Source of the DNA: an uncultured Eubacteriales bacterium
GTDB taxonomy: Bacteria > Bacillota > Clostridia > Christensenellales > DTU072
Direction: 5' to 3'
DNA length: 7,713 nucleotides
Assembly (NCBI GenBank): GCA_902766325.1
Contig: CACXDF010000075.1
Location: 1 to 7,713, forward strand
Part shown: one piece after another, positions 1 through 6,395 of the stretch
Numbering within the stretch: the first letter of the stretch is position 1
How the letters are laid out: the number at the start of each line of letters is the position of its first letter
Notes under the pieces: model-generated
Seen by the model: only the letters and a program-made list of their open reading frames with translations
Told to the model about the DNA's origin: nothing
Database searches by the model: none
Made by a program: the position numbers and the translations under genes

Positions 1-791
1 AAAGGATCGAGCATCGTTATCATATCGGGTAGCATGTAAGAAGGAATGAGTCCGCATTTATAGGCGGTGATAAGAAGATTGGCCGCGCCGATGGACATCA
101 TACCGCCGTAAGAGTGTCCGAATAAGTGGATAGACGAGGCATCGTAGGAAGCAAGATCCTTAAAAAGATCGTAATAATAAGCGCAGAAGATCTCTATGAC
201 GGAAGCGTCGCTGACGTCTTCTTCTTCCCAATCGCCCCAATCCCAATCGGTTTTTTCGGGATTGTTAAAGACGACTCTTTGCCAACGGGCGCCGTGGTAT
301 GTCGTATTACCTCTTTTCCAGTCATAATCGGACAACCATACCTTGTTTACGATAGATCCGACGTTCATATTTTCTTCGCCAGAATAGGTGCCCCAATGGA
401 ACGCGAGGACGTTATATTCGGCTGCGTACAGTTCCGGCATATCGGCGAACGCGCCGCCGCCCATGCCGTGAGTGGAAACGAAGGTCGGTTTGCTCATATC
501 GAAGAGCGCTTTGCCCTGTTCGGTATTCGTTCGTACCCAGCCGCCGGTGCTCGCATTATAGATCCACATGCCGAGCCTTGTGTCGAAAATGCCTTCCGGG
601 AAGTAAATGTCGTCCAGAGTGCGAAGCTTTTCCATCTTATTATTGCCTTCGTATTCCAATCCGATCGCCGTCAAAGTTTTATCCCGAAAAACGGGAGCGG
701 GAGTATTGTTTTTATCGTTACAAGCCGCTATGCTCAACAGAAGTGCGAGAAGCAGGGCGCAAGAAGTCAAGATCATCAAAAATTTTTTCAT
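1..791 (-). CDS. Lipoprotein alpha/beta hydrolase (lipase/esterase-like), 3' part missing
   Basis: This is a secreted, lipid-anchored serine hydrolase of unknown substrate. 263 codons are visible, and the C-terminus (with the expected catalytic His) lies beyond the left edge. Residues 1-24 form a signal peptide: a KK start, a hydrophobic core and a lipobox I-A-A-C with Cys24 as the lipidation site. HGMGGG at 108-113 resembles an oxyanion-hole HG motif. GHSYGG at 225-230 is the nucleophile elbow G-x-S-x-G with Ser227. A Trp/acid-rich insert (about 176-192) lies between them. The ATG at 791 follows an in-frame TAA, so the start is secure. The SD (AAGGAG, 806-811) is rather far away, with a 14-base spacer. 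The gene lies downstream of the GH127-SASA pair with no visible terminator between them, but it has its own promoter. The fold is confident from the motifs; the substrate (lipid, ester or polysaccharide acyl group) cannot be told. Confidence 0.85.
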   Translation of the reverse strand, partial: MKKFLMILTSCALLLALLLSIAACNDKNNTPAPVFRDKTLTAIGLEYEGNNKMEKLRTLDDIYFPEGIFDTRLGMWIYNASTGGWVRTNTEQGKALFDMSKPTFVSTHGMGGGAFADMPELYAAEYNVLAFHWGTYSGEENMNVGSIVNKVWLSDYDWKRGNTTYHGARWQRVVFNNPEKTDWDWGDWEEEDVSDASVIEIFCAYYYDLFKDLASYDASSIHLFGHSYGGMMSIGAANLLITAYKCGLIPSYMLPDMITMLDP

Positions 792-834
792 AATTTACTC
801 GGTTTCTCCTTAAAGATGCGAAGTAAGCGATAAT

Positions 835-863
835 ATTGTAACATATTGCGCGCGCTAATTCAA
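835..863 (-). promoter_or_regulatory. Sigma-A-type promoter for the lipoprotein hydrolase
   Basis: Read on the minus strand, a -35 TTGAAT (858-863) is followed by a 17-base spacer and a -10 TACAAT (835-840) preceded by TGT, an extended -10. The predicted transcription start is near 828, giving a leader of about 37 bases that includes the SD. The spacer contains the self-complementary run GCGCGCGC (848-855). Basis: seen in sequence and matched to consensus; not tested. Confidence 0.7.
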
Positions 864-870
864 GAGCATA

Positions 871-2217
871 TTATTTTAACGTCGCTATAATTTCGTTTGC
901 GAACATCTCGCCCAGTTTGATCGCGCTCGTCGAGTCGTAGTGAGCCAGATCCGGCTGCTTTTCCGGTTCTTGCCGATATTCCAGCCCGGCGGCGATCGTA
1001 TCGAGAAAGACGTAGTTCTCTATTTCGGAAGCGTTTTTCTTTTTGGCGTCGTTGATCTTTTCGTAGAGGCGCCAGTAGGGGCTGTCGGAAATGCCTGCGT
1101 CAACGAAAAGGATACCCTTTTCCGAAGCGTAATCGGAAAACTCTTTTCGAACGTCGCGGATAAGATTTGCCGATCGCTTTCCGTAGGCGGAAGCGGCCGG
1201 TTCCTCCGCGTCCGATTCTCCTTGCATCCAGCACATCGCGCAGATTTTCGGGTCGTAATTTTTTCGTTTCAGATATTCAAGACAACTTTTGGTGAAATTC
1301 ACGAAAGCTTCGTACAGATCCCCCGTTTTTCCGTTTGAAGACGGCGGAAGCCATTGCGTGTGCAGATTGCTGCCGCCCCAGGCGTACTTGACGATATAGA
1401 TCGTTTCGTCGGGGAAGGCCCTGCTCAGCGCGTCCGCCATGCCCAATTCGGGACCGTAAAACTCCGCCTTGCACCCTTCTTCCGCCGAGAGGTGGACGAA
1501 GGACCCGCCGGAAGACGCGGCGCCGTTATTGTTGACGTAATTGATCATTACGTTGTCGTAGCCTTGAGAATAGCGTAAAAAGTCCTCTTCGGAAACGTTC
1601 TTCTTCAAATAAGAGACGCGAGCGACGCCTTCGGCGTTCGATTGACCGTTCAGAAGAACCACTTTGACCTTTTGTCCGTTTCCTTTTTCCAGGGTATCCC
1701 GAACGCAGAAGTCTTTGACGACGGGACAAACGCTCGGAGCCAGAGCGAAATAAAGGACGACGCCGATATAAGCGAGACCGTAAACGGAAGCAAAGACGAC
1801 GTATCCCGCTTTTTCGGACGCCTCGCAGTTACCGCGGACGACGGTGATAAGAAGAAGAGAGAACACGATCGCGCCGAGGATAGCCGCCGAGACGTTATAT
1901 CCCGTCGGCCCGCCCTTTTTGACGGTGATAAAACAAAGGGCGAAAAAGTAAGCGGCTATTATGGGAAGCGCGCATATCGCCCAACGGGCGATAAAAGCCT
2001 TATCCGAAATGCCTGCCGGCGATAAAAACGCCGTAACCCAAGCGCCGAACACGGCGATCCCAACGCCTATCGCAACGGCGAGCAACGCGGCGCGAAGATT
2101 GCTCCACGCGCCGAAATAAAGACGTCGGAAAAAGAATTGAAGAGCGGCGAGAAGCAGGACGGATCCGAATCCGCCGAGCCAAAAGAAGACCTGACTGTTC
2201 ATAAGAGCGTTCGCCAT
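871..2217 (-). CDS. Five-helix membrane protein with C-terminal SASA/CE6-type carbohydrate acetylesterase domain
   Basis: The 448-residue protein has two parts. Residues 1-165 hold about five hydrophobic helices (roughly 10-29, 41-65, 76-98, 110-127, 137-160). Residues 185-448 form an SGNH-like SASA (sialate O-acetylesterase, formerly DUF303) domain. Visible motifs are GQSN at 191-194 (nucleophile Ser193), KYAWGG at 277-282, WMQGESD at 330-336 and DLAH at 423-426 (catalytic Asp423/His426). Family members remove O-acetyl groups from sialic acids or from xylan-type polysaccharides; here the GH127 neighbour favours a plant-glycan substrate. The ATG at 2217 has GGAGG 5 bases upstream and lies 15 bases after the GH127 stop, so the two are probably co-transcribed and co-regulated. 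Most relatives known to me are secreted or soluble, so the multi-helix N-terminus is unusual. Positive charges after helices 1, 3 and 5 put the esterase domain on the cytoplasmic side by the positive-inside rule. Confidence 0.85.
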   Translation of the reverse strand: MANALMNSQVFFWLGGFGSVLLLAALQFFFRRLYFGAWSNLRAALLAVAIGVGIAVFGAWVTAFLSPAGISDKAFIARWAICALPIIAAYFFALCFITVKKGGPTGYNVSAAILGAIVFSLLLITVVRGNCEASEKAGYVVFASVYGLAYIGVVLYFALAPSVCPVVKDFCVRDTLEKGNGQKVKVVLLNGQSNAEGVARVSYLKKNVSEEDFLRYSQGYDNVMINYVNNNGAASSGGSFVHLSAEEGCKAEFYGPELGMADALSRAFPDETIYIVKYAWGGSNLHTQWLPPSSNGKTGDLYEAFVNFTKSCLEYLKRKNYDPKICAMCWMQGESDAEEPAASAYGKRSANLIRDVRKEFSDYASEKGILFVDAGISDSPYWRLYEKINDAKKKNASEIENYVFLDTIAAGLEYRQEPEKQPDLAHYDSTSAIKLGEMFANEIIATLK

Positions 2218-2232
2218 AAGACCCTCCGACCG

Positions 2233-4053
2233 TTAAGCAAGCGGGACCCAGACTTTCATGTCCGATTCTCCGCGATTTGCGAAAGTGAAATAAGGCGTAA
2301 AGCGAAGCGTTTTTTCTTTCGCGGAACATTCGCCTTGGTAATAAGTCGCGTCGGCTGTCAGCTCTTTGCCGGTCACGTCGATAAAAGGCAGAGGCGAAAG
2401 ATCGCTCTTTACTTCGGTAAAAGGCCCCGAGCAGACCGCCGCGAGAGGCGCGAGGTCTCCGTTGTCTTTTTCTTCCAGACAGTAAACGACGGGACCGCGT
2501 TGCAGAGCGACTTTATTGCGGTTTTCTTTGCAAAGCGGGTGCGTCTTAACGAAAAACGGCGTCATATCGAGCGTTAATTCCAGTATGAAACCGGAGTCGA
2601 CCTTTAACGTAACGTAACCGTTTTTCGGCTCGGCGTCGACAAGTTTGCCGTTCAAAGAAAGCGTCGCTTTTTTACACCAAGCGGGTATGCGTACGGAAAA
2701 GAAACCTTTTCCGTAATTTTTTCCGCGGACGACGATCTTGTCTCCGACGGGATAGTCCGTTTTTACGCATAAAGCGTTGTTTTCACAAGCGATGAACTGG
2801 TGCAGGACGATTTCGTTTTCGTTTTCGGTAAAGATATAATCGCCGATGGACGCGACGGTGCGGTTGATATTGGGAGGACAACAACTGCACCCGAAGACTT
2901 CTTGCCGTTGCCATTGAGGCAGGCGCGGCTTTTTGCGGATGGTGCGGCTACGGGTAAGATCGGTCTTGCATATCTCCAACGGGTTTTCGTAGAAAAAGGC
3001 TTTTCCGTCCAAAGACGTGGAAGAAAGGAGATTGTTGTACATGATCCGTTCGATCACGTCGGCGTAGCGGCCGTCTTTTTCGAGCAAGAGCATACGCTTG
3101 CAGAACATCATAAAAGAAATGGCGGCGCAACTCTCGGAATAAGCGACGTTGTTGGGCAGGTCGTACGGAATGGTAAAACATTCTCCGTTGTGATCGCTGC
3201 CGATGCCGCCGGTCACGTACATTTTTTTGCAGGCGTCCTCAAAGAGGCGCTTGCAAGCGGAAAGCATTTCTTTATCGCCGCTCACGCGCGCCATATCGGC
3301 CATGCCGCAATATAGGTACATCGCGCGCACAGCGTGGCCTTCGGCGGAAGTCAGTTCCCGCACGGGGACTTCGTGCTGATCGTAAGCGTTATTGAACATT
3401 CTGTACGTTTTTTCTTTGACCGTTCCGCGCATATTCAAGAAGAATTCCGCCATATCTTTGTATTTTTCTTTTCCCGTCGCATCGTACATGCGATAGAGCG
3501 CAAGCTCGATCTCTTCGTGACCGGGAGTGGAAAACGCCGTGTTCTTTTTGATCAAGAAGCGTTTGCGGATATGGTCGGCATACTTTTCCGCCACATTCAA
3601 AAGGGCGTCTTTTCCCGTTGCCTGATAATATGCGACAGCCGCTTCCATAATGTGTCCCGCGCAGTACAATTCGTGATCGGGACGGAAGCAAAACTTCGGC
3701 AAAAAGGGTCGACGCTGGAAATAGGAGTTGAGATAGCCGTTTACTTGCTGACGCTTTTTAAACAGAGCGATCACCTCGTCGCATAGTTTTTCCAATTCGG
3801 GATAGTCGGCGCGATTCGTGTGGAGAACGTAGGCCGCCGCCTCCAGCCACTTGGCCGTGTCGCTGTCGTAAAAGCGGTCGGAGCGAGAAAGAGGCCTTTT
3901 CCATTTCGGATACAGGCAGTCGATCCGATCGGTCTCTTTAAAACGCTTATATACGTTGGGAATACTGACGTCGGCGTTTAATTTTTGCCTGTCTTTCCAG
4001 AAACCGTCCGTCAGCGAAGTTTTGTAAAATGGAACGCAAATATAAGTATTCAT
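2233..4053 (-). CDS. GH127 (DUF1680) beta-L-arabinofuranosidase-like glycoside hydrolase
   Basis: The 606-residue protein is probably cytoplasmic: no signal peptide is seen with the chosen start. GH127 enzymes such as Bifidobacterium HypBA1 release beta-L-arabinofuranose with a cysteine nucleophile held by zinc. The matching residues are present: acid/base Glu291 in GECF, Glu307 and Cys309 in ESC, and Cys391-Cys392 in CSCCPPN. The Glu291-Glu307 spacing of 16 equals that of HypBA1 Glu322-Glu338 as I recall it. The family-typical N-terminal motif DGFWKDRQ begins at residue 16, and TGGIGS and YDLPN are also present. A beta-rich C-terminal part follows. The ATG at 4053 is chosen because family homology starts just after it. 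It has no Shine-Dalgarno, and a strong promoter ends 9 bases before it, implying a leaderless mRNA. It is first in an operon with the SASA esterase. Arabinofuranosidase is the best guess; other DUF1680 specificities are possible. Confidence 0.93.
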   Translation of the reverse strand: MNTYICVPFYKTSLTDGFWKDRQKLNADVSIPNVYKRFKETDRIDCLYPKWKRPLSRSDRFYDSDTAKWLEAAAYVLHTNRADYPELEKLCDEVIALFKKRQQVNGYLNSYFQRRPFLPKFCFRPDHELYCAGHIMEAAVAYYQATGKDALLNVAEKYADHIRKRFLIKKNTAFSTPGHEEIELALYRMYDATGKEKYKDMAEFFLNMRGTVKEKTYRMFNNAYDQHEVPVRELTSAEGHAVRAMYLYCGMADMARVSGDKEMLSACKRLFEDACKKMYVTGGIGSDHNGECFTIPYDLPNNVAYSESCAAISFMMFCKRMLLLEKDGRYADVIERIMYNNLLSSTSLDGKAFFYENPLEICKTDLTRSRTIRKKPRLPQWQRQEVFGCSCCPPNINRTVASIGDYIFTENENEIVLHQFIACENNALCVKTDYPVGDKIVVRGKNYGKGFFSVRIPAWCKKATLSLNGKLVDAEPKNGYVTLKVDSGFILELTLDMTPFFVKTHPLCKENRNKVALQRGPVVYCLEEKDNGDLAPLAAVCSGPFTEVKSDLSPLPFIDVTGKELTADATYYQGECSAKEKTLRFTPYFTFANRGESDMKVWVPLA

Positions 4054-4062
4054 AATAAATAA

Positions 4063-4091
4063 AATATACCATTCGTGCGAAAAAGAGTCAA
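4063..4091 (-). promoter_or_regulatory. Sigma-A-type extended -10 promoter for GH127-SASA operon, predicted leaderless
   Basis: On the minus strand, -35 TTGACT (4086-4091), a 17-base spacer ending in TGG, then -10 TATATT (4063-4068). Both hexamers match consensus at 5 of 6 positions. Counting 7 bases from the -10 places +1 at about 4056, only 3 bases before the ATG at 4053. No ribosome site can fit in such a leader, and none is seen. Confidence 0.8.
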
Positions 4092-4117
4092 TACCGAATG
4101 CGAAAACAAAGGAAAAT

Positions 4118-4145
4118 AAAAAAATCACTTCCCAAAGGGAAGTGA
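4118..4145 (-). terminator. Rho-independent terminator of the sugar kinase
   Basis: A perfect 9-bp stem (4125-4133 with 4137-4145, TCACTTCCC / GGGAAGTGA) has a 3-base loop. On the minus strand it is followed by seven T (4124-4118) and more T-rich sequence. It lies 37 bases past the kinase stop and insulates the GH127 promoter from kinase transcription. Confidence 0.88.
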
Positions 4146-4151
4146 AAAAAA

Positions 4152-4167
4152 TGTTTCATGTGAAACG
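4152..4167. repeat. parS-like 16-base inverted repeat, copy A
   Basis: The sequence TGTTTCATGTGAAACG has arms GTTTCA/TGAAAC around a 2-base centre. It is the exact reverse complement of the 16-mer at 6396-6411. It differs from the Bacillus-type ParB site TGTTTCACGTGAAACA at one central base and one end base. It sits between the kinase stop codon and the kinase terminator. Function is not known; it may be a protein-binding site or part of a repeated 3' module. Confidence 0.65.
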
Positions 4168-4182
4168 GTCCGAGAAGGATCT

Positions 4183-5133
4183 CTATTTCATCTCCGGGAA
4201 TTTATCGAGCAGAGCGTTCAGATCGTAGGTCGCGCCCTTGCAACGAACGGAAAGAGAACTGGCGTAACAGGCGATCTTGAGCGTCTTTTCCATTTGTTCT
4301 TCGGTCGGGGCAAGATCACAACCGAGTTTTTCCATCGCGGAAAGCGCGGTGCCGATAAAGATGTCGCCGGCGCCGGTAGTGTCGACAGCCGTTGCGGGAT
4401 ATCCGCCGAAACAGACCTTTTTGTCGGACGTATACATATTGGCTCCCGCTTTGCCCAATGTTACGAAGACGACTTTCGCGCCGAAACCGAGGAAGAAGGC
4501 CGCCGCTTTATCCGGATCGTTCGTCCCCGCCAAGAATTCGATCTCTTCGTCGCTGACTTTGATGATGTCGGCGTACTTGCAGAATTCGAGTACCGTTTTC
4601 TTTAATTCTTCGTGGTCGTCCCACAGCGGGAAGCGGAGATTGGGGTCAAAACTGATAACGCCGCCTTTTTGTTTAGTGATCTCGATGGCCCGTCTGTGCG
4701 CGCCTTTCATGGGACACTCTACCAAGTCTACCGAGCAGAAGTGAAGGATGTTTTTGTCGAACCATTCTTCTTTAAGATCGCTTTTGTCGAGCAGCATGTC
4801 GGCGCTCGGTTTGCGATAAAAAGAGAAATCGCGGTTGCCGTTTTTGTCTAAGCTGACGAACGCGAGAGCGGTGTTCGCCTTATCCGTTCGCAAGACTAAA
4901 GAGGTATTTATACCTCTTTCTTCCATTGTGTCGACCAAAAAGTCGCCGAAAGCGTCTTTGCCGAGCATGGTCAGGACGCGGGCGTCTCCGCCCGTCATGG
5001 CGTAAGCGCAAGCAACGTTGGTCGGCGCGCCGCCGCACATTCTTTCAAAAGACGAGACCTCTTTTAAGGCGACTCCTTTTTCGCAGGGGATCATGTCGAT
5101 CAACGCTTCGCCGATGGCAATAAATTTCCGCAT
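4183..5133 (-). CDS. PfkB-family sugar kinase, fructokinase-like
   Basis: The 316-residue protein has the usual length for a ribokinase/PfkB kinase and all main motifs. GEALIDMIP (8-16) is typical of fructokinases. CGGAPTN (33-39) is the glycine pair near the substrate lid. FDPNLR (162-167) and KVSDEE (192-197) are also fructokinase-like. DTTGAGD at 251-257 is PfkB signature 2, with the anion-hole glycines and catalytic base Asp257. It should phosphorylate a sugar with ATP in the cytoplasm; fructose to fructose-6-phosphate is likeliest, but PfkB specificity is hard to read from motifs alone. The ATG at 5133 has GAGG 8 bases upstream. The gene has its own promoter and terminator, so it is a single-gene unit; its link to the GH127 unit is proximity only. 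It ends with TAG, backed up by an in-frame TGA shortly after. Confidence 0.92.
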   Translation of the reverse strand: MRKFIAIGEALIDMIPCEKGVALKEVSSFERMCGGAPTNVACAYAMTGGDARVLTMLGKDAFGDFLVDTMEERGINTSLVLRTDKANTALAFVSLDKNGNRDFSFYRKPSADMLLDKSDLKEEWFDKNILHFCSVDLVECPMKGAHRRAIEITKQKGGVISFDPNLRFPLWDDHEELKKTVLEFCKYADIIKVSDEEIEFLAGTNDPDKAAAFFLGFGAKVVFVTLGKAGANMYTSDKKVCFGGYPATAVDTTGAGDIFIGTALSAMEKLGCDLAPTEEQMEKTLKIACYASSLSVRCKGATYDLNALLDKFPEMK

Positions 5134-5159
5134 ATATCAATCCTCACTTGTTTTTTACA

Positions 5160-5188
5160 GTTATAGCACATTTTTCCGTAAAAGTAAA
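5160..5188 (-). promoter_or_regulatory. Sigma-A-type extended -10 promoter for the sugar kinase
   Basis: On the minus strand, -35 TTTACT (5183-5188), a 17-base spacer ending in TGC, then -10 TATAAC (5160-5165). Predicted +1 is near 5153, which leaves a 20-base leader containing the GAGG ribosome site at 5142-5145. The -35 is weak (4 of 6), but the extended -10 compensates. Confidence 0.7.
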
Positions 5189-5221
5189 GAAGCGGCGACA
5201 AAAAAACAAGCGGAATCCCGT

Positions 5222-5251
5222 GTCATAGAAGAAAGAAAAGGTTCATACGAT
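5222..5251 (+). promoter_or_regulatory. Sigma-E-like (mother-cell) promoter for yabPQ
   Basis: CATACGAT (5244-5251) matches the sigma-E -10 pattern CATACAMT at 7 of 8 positions. GTCATA (5222-5227, in GTCATAGA) resembles the sigma-E -35 GTCATATT, and the gap between the two 8-base boxes is 14 bases, within the usual range. yabP of Bacillus subtilis is transcribed by sigma-E, which fits. The predicted start falls at about 5257-5259, giving a very short leader that begins in the AAGGAGG ribosome site (5256-5262). No good sigma-A promoter was seen in the same gap on this strand. Confidence 0.55.
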
Positions 5252-5267
5252 AAGCAAGGAGGCAAAA

Positions 5268-5516
5268 ATGGAGCATACTTTGATCTATAAGGGAGACGGC
5301 GTGGACGTCGGCGGGGTAATCGCGGTGGAGAGTTTCGATCAAAAATACGTTTTGTTGCGGCTCGACGACGGTCTGCTCGAAATGCGGGGAGGAGGATTCG
5401 CGTTGAAAGACATGACGGCGGACAGCGGAAAGGTGTCTTTTTCGGGAAAGATCCGAACTTTGGAATACAAAGAAAGGATCGAGCCGAAATCCGTGCTTAA
5501 AAAACTGTTTAAATAG
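5268..5516 (+). CDS. yabP: Sporulation protein YabP (YabP/YqfC family)
   Basis: The small 82-residue protein is compact and beta-rich, without membrane segments. It resembles Bacillus YabP along its length: VESFD at 20-24, an aliphatic strand ending in LEMRGGG (37-43), the SGKVSFSGKIRTLEY block (53-67) and the C-terminal KKLFK (78-82). YabP is a mother-cell sporulation protein; its molecular role is not settled. AAGGAGG lies 5 bases before the ATG, an excellent site. In Bacillus, yabP and yabQ lie between the S4-domain gene yabO and divIC. Here neither flanking gene is present: a sugar kinase is divergent upstream and an unrelated helical protein is downstream. The stop is TAG, and the next codon in the same frame starts yabQ. 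Confidence 0.9.
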   Translation: MEHTLIYKGDGVDVGGVIAVESFDQKYVLLRLDDGLLEMRGGGFALKDMTADSGKVSFSGKIRTLEYKERIEPKSVLKKLFK

Positions 5517-6050
5517 TTGTTCCCGACGCTCGATCAGCCGTTTTCGGCGTTGATATTCTTTATCGGAGGCACGGCGGCCTGCTTTTTGTGCGAGATCATG
5601 CGCGCGCCGACTTTCGTCCTAAAAGGACGAGGCGTGCTTTTCGCGTGCGATTTTTTGTCCGTTTTGCTTTGCGGCGGGGTGTTTTTGCTGTTGTCGGACG
5701 CCTTTTTTCACGGCAGGATGCCCTGTTATACGGCGCTTTGTTTTTCGGTCGGATTCGGCGCGCTCGCCCTTCTTCTGAAAAAGCCTTTGCATAAGATATT
5801 ATCGTATATCGGAGAAAAAATACGTCGAAAAGCGTATAAAAAGTGGCAAAAGGTGAAAAATAACGGTAAACGGAGGAAATATGAACGAAAACAAAGAAAC
5901 AATAAAAAACGACTTTTGCGGAACGACCGTTTGCACGGAAGAAAGAAAACCGTGCGAAGAAGAGGTGCGGGAGATATACCGGAATCTGACGGCGGGCAAG
6001 GACAGCGTAGAGACGCTCCGGCCTATGTCCGCGGACAGCGCCTTTCGTGA
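5517..6050 (+). CDS. yabQ: Spore cortex protein YabQ; 3' end probably altered by a frameshift
   Basis: The frame gives 177 residues. Three hydrophobic helices (about 9-27, 39-60, 69-87) are followed by a strongly basic tail, the layout of YabQ, a membrane protein needed for spore cortex formation. The first residues FPTLDQPFSALIFF fit the start of this family, and the only upstream start available is the TTG at 5517, directly after the yabP TAG and without a Shine-Dalgarno, so translation is probably coupled to yabP. From about residue 121 the frame overlaps the next gene by 170 bases and encodes low-complexity Arg/Lys-rich sequence that looks like a shadow of that gene. In both other frames stops lie just before the next ribosome site (TGA 5854; TAA 5861 and 5867). 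The true protein therefore probably ends near 5855-5870, after a one-base indel in an A-rich run. Identity is fairly sure; the 3' end is not. Confidence 0.75.
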   Translation: MFPTLDQPFSALIFFIGGTAACFLCEIMRAPTFVLKGRGVLFACDFLSVLLCGGVFLLLSDAFFHGRMPCYTALCFSVGFGALALLLKKPLHKILSYIGEKIRRKAYKKWQKVKNNGKRRKYERKQRNNKKRLLRNDRLHGRKKTVRRRGAGDIPESDGGQGQRRDAPAYVRGQRLS

Positions 6051-6369
6051 AGTCTTGCTCAGGCAGGATAAGGACTATTCCGATTTATGCGCGCGTGTCG
6101 AAGGATATGCCGCCGAAAACGGTTACGATCTGAAAGAACTCTCGCCGATGGCGAAAGGGATGATGCATATATCGGCTTCGCTGAACGCTCTTACCGATAA
6201 GTCGTCTTCCAAACTGGCGTCTATTATGTTGCAGGGGATCGATATGGGGGTCATTTCCATTACAAAGATCGTCAACAAGCTGCATAAAGAAGGGGCGTCT
6301 TGTCCGCTCGCGGAAGAAATGCTCGATATGCTGGAGCGGAACGCTCTTGAAATGAGAAAGTTTCTGTAA
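5881..6369 (+). CDS. Conserved-looking helical protein of unknown function (possible ferritin-like bundle)
   Basis: The 162-residue soluble protein has no signal peptide or membrane segment. An N-terminal low-complexity stretch with three Cys (13, 18, 25) precedes what looks like four or five amphipathic helices: about 26-48, 52-80, 86-106, 108-137 and 143-161. The pattern IYRNL...GKDSV early, then a central SSSKLASIMLQGIDMGV block (108-124) and ...EERNALEMRKFL-like ending, resembles, from memory, unnamed proteins of about 140 residues common in Clostridia, probably a four-helix bundle. I cannot attach a function. The ATG at 5881 has GGAGG 4 bases upstream (5872-5876). It is third in the yabP-yabQ unit and followed by a terminator, so a sporulation-time role is possible by context only. 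It is not DivIC/FtsB, which often follows yabQ: no membrane anchor is present. Confidence 0.85.
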   Translation: MNENKETIKNDFCGTTVCTEERKPCEEEVREIYRNLTAGKDSVETLRPMSADSAFREVLLRQDKDYSDLCARVEGYAAENGYDLKELSPMAKGMMHISASLNALTDKSSSKLASIMLQGIDMGVISITKIVNKLHKEGASCPLAEEMLDMLERNALEMRKFL

Positions 6370-6395
6370 AACCGCAAAAAATAAACGAAACCCGA

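Noticed and set aside
126..833. Long open frame on the plus strand opposite the lipoprotein hydrolase
   Set aside because: No ribosome site or recognisable domain. The minus strand codes a convincing signal peptide and GHSYGG hydrolase, so this is its antisense shadow.
848..855. GCGCGCGC run in the promoter spacer as an operator
   Set aside because: It is self-complementary, but short, and simple alternating sequence; no second copy or known regulator pattern supports it.
3334..3786. Plus-strand open frame of 150 codons inside the GH127 gene
   Set aside because: It is antisense to a strongly conserved GH127 region and has no ribosome site; similar antisense frames at 940-1338 and 2800-3315 were dismissed for the same reason.
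4054..4128. A 25-residue hydrophobic N-terminal extension of GH127 starting at a GTG (4128), resembling a signal peptide
   Set aside because: The GTG lies in the kinase terminator stem, the codons cross the GH127 promoter, and there is no ribosome site. The hydrophobicity comes from T-rich terminator and promoter DNA.
5514..5516. TAG as a reassigned sense codon in this organism
   Set aside because: The kinase (4183) and the HAD gene (7431) also end in TAG at the natural family end, so TAG acts as a normal stop. Local readthrough remains a separate question.
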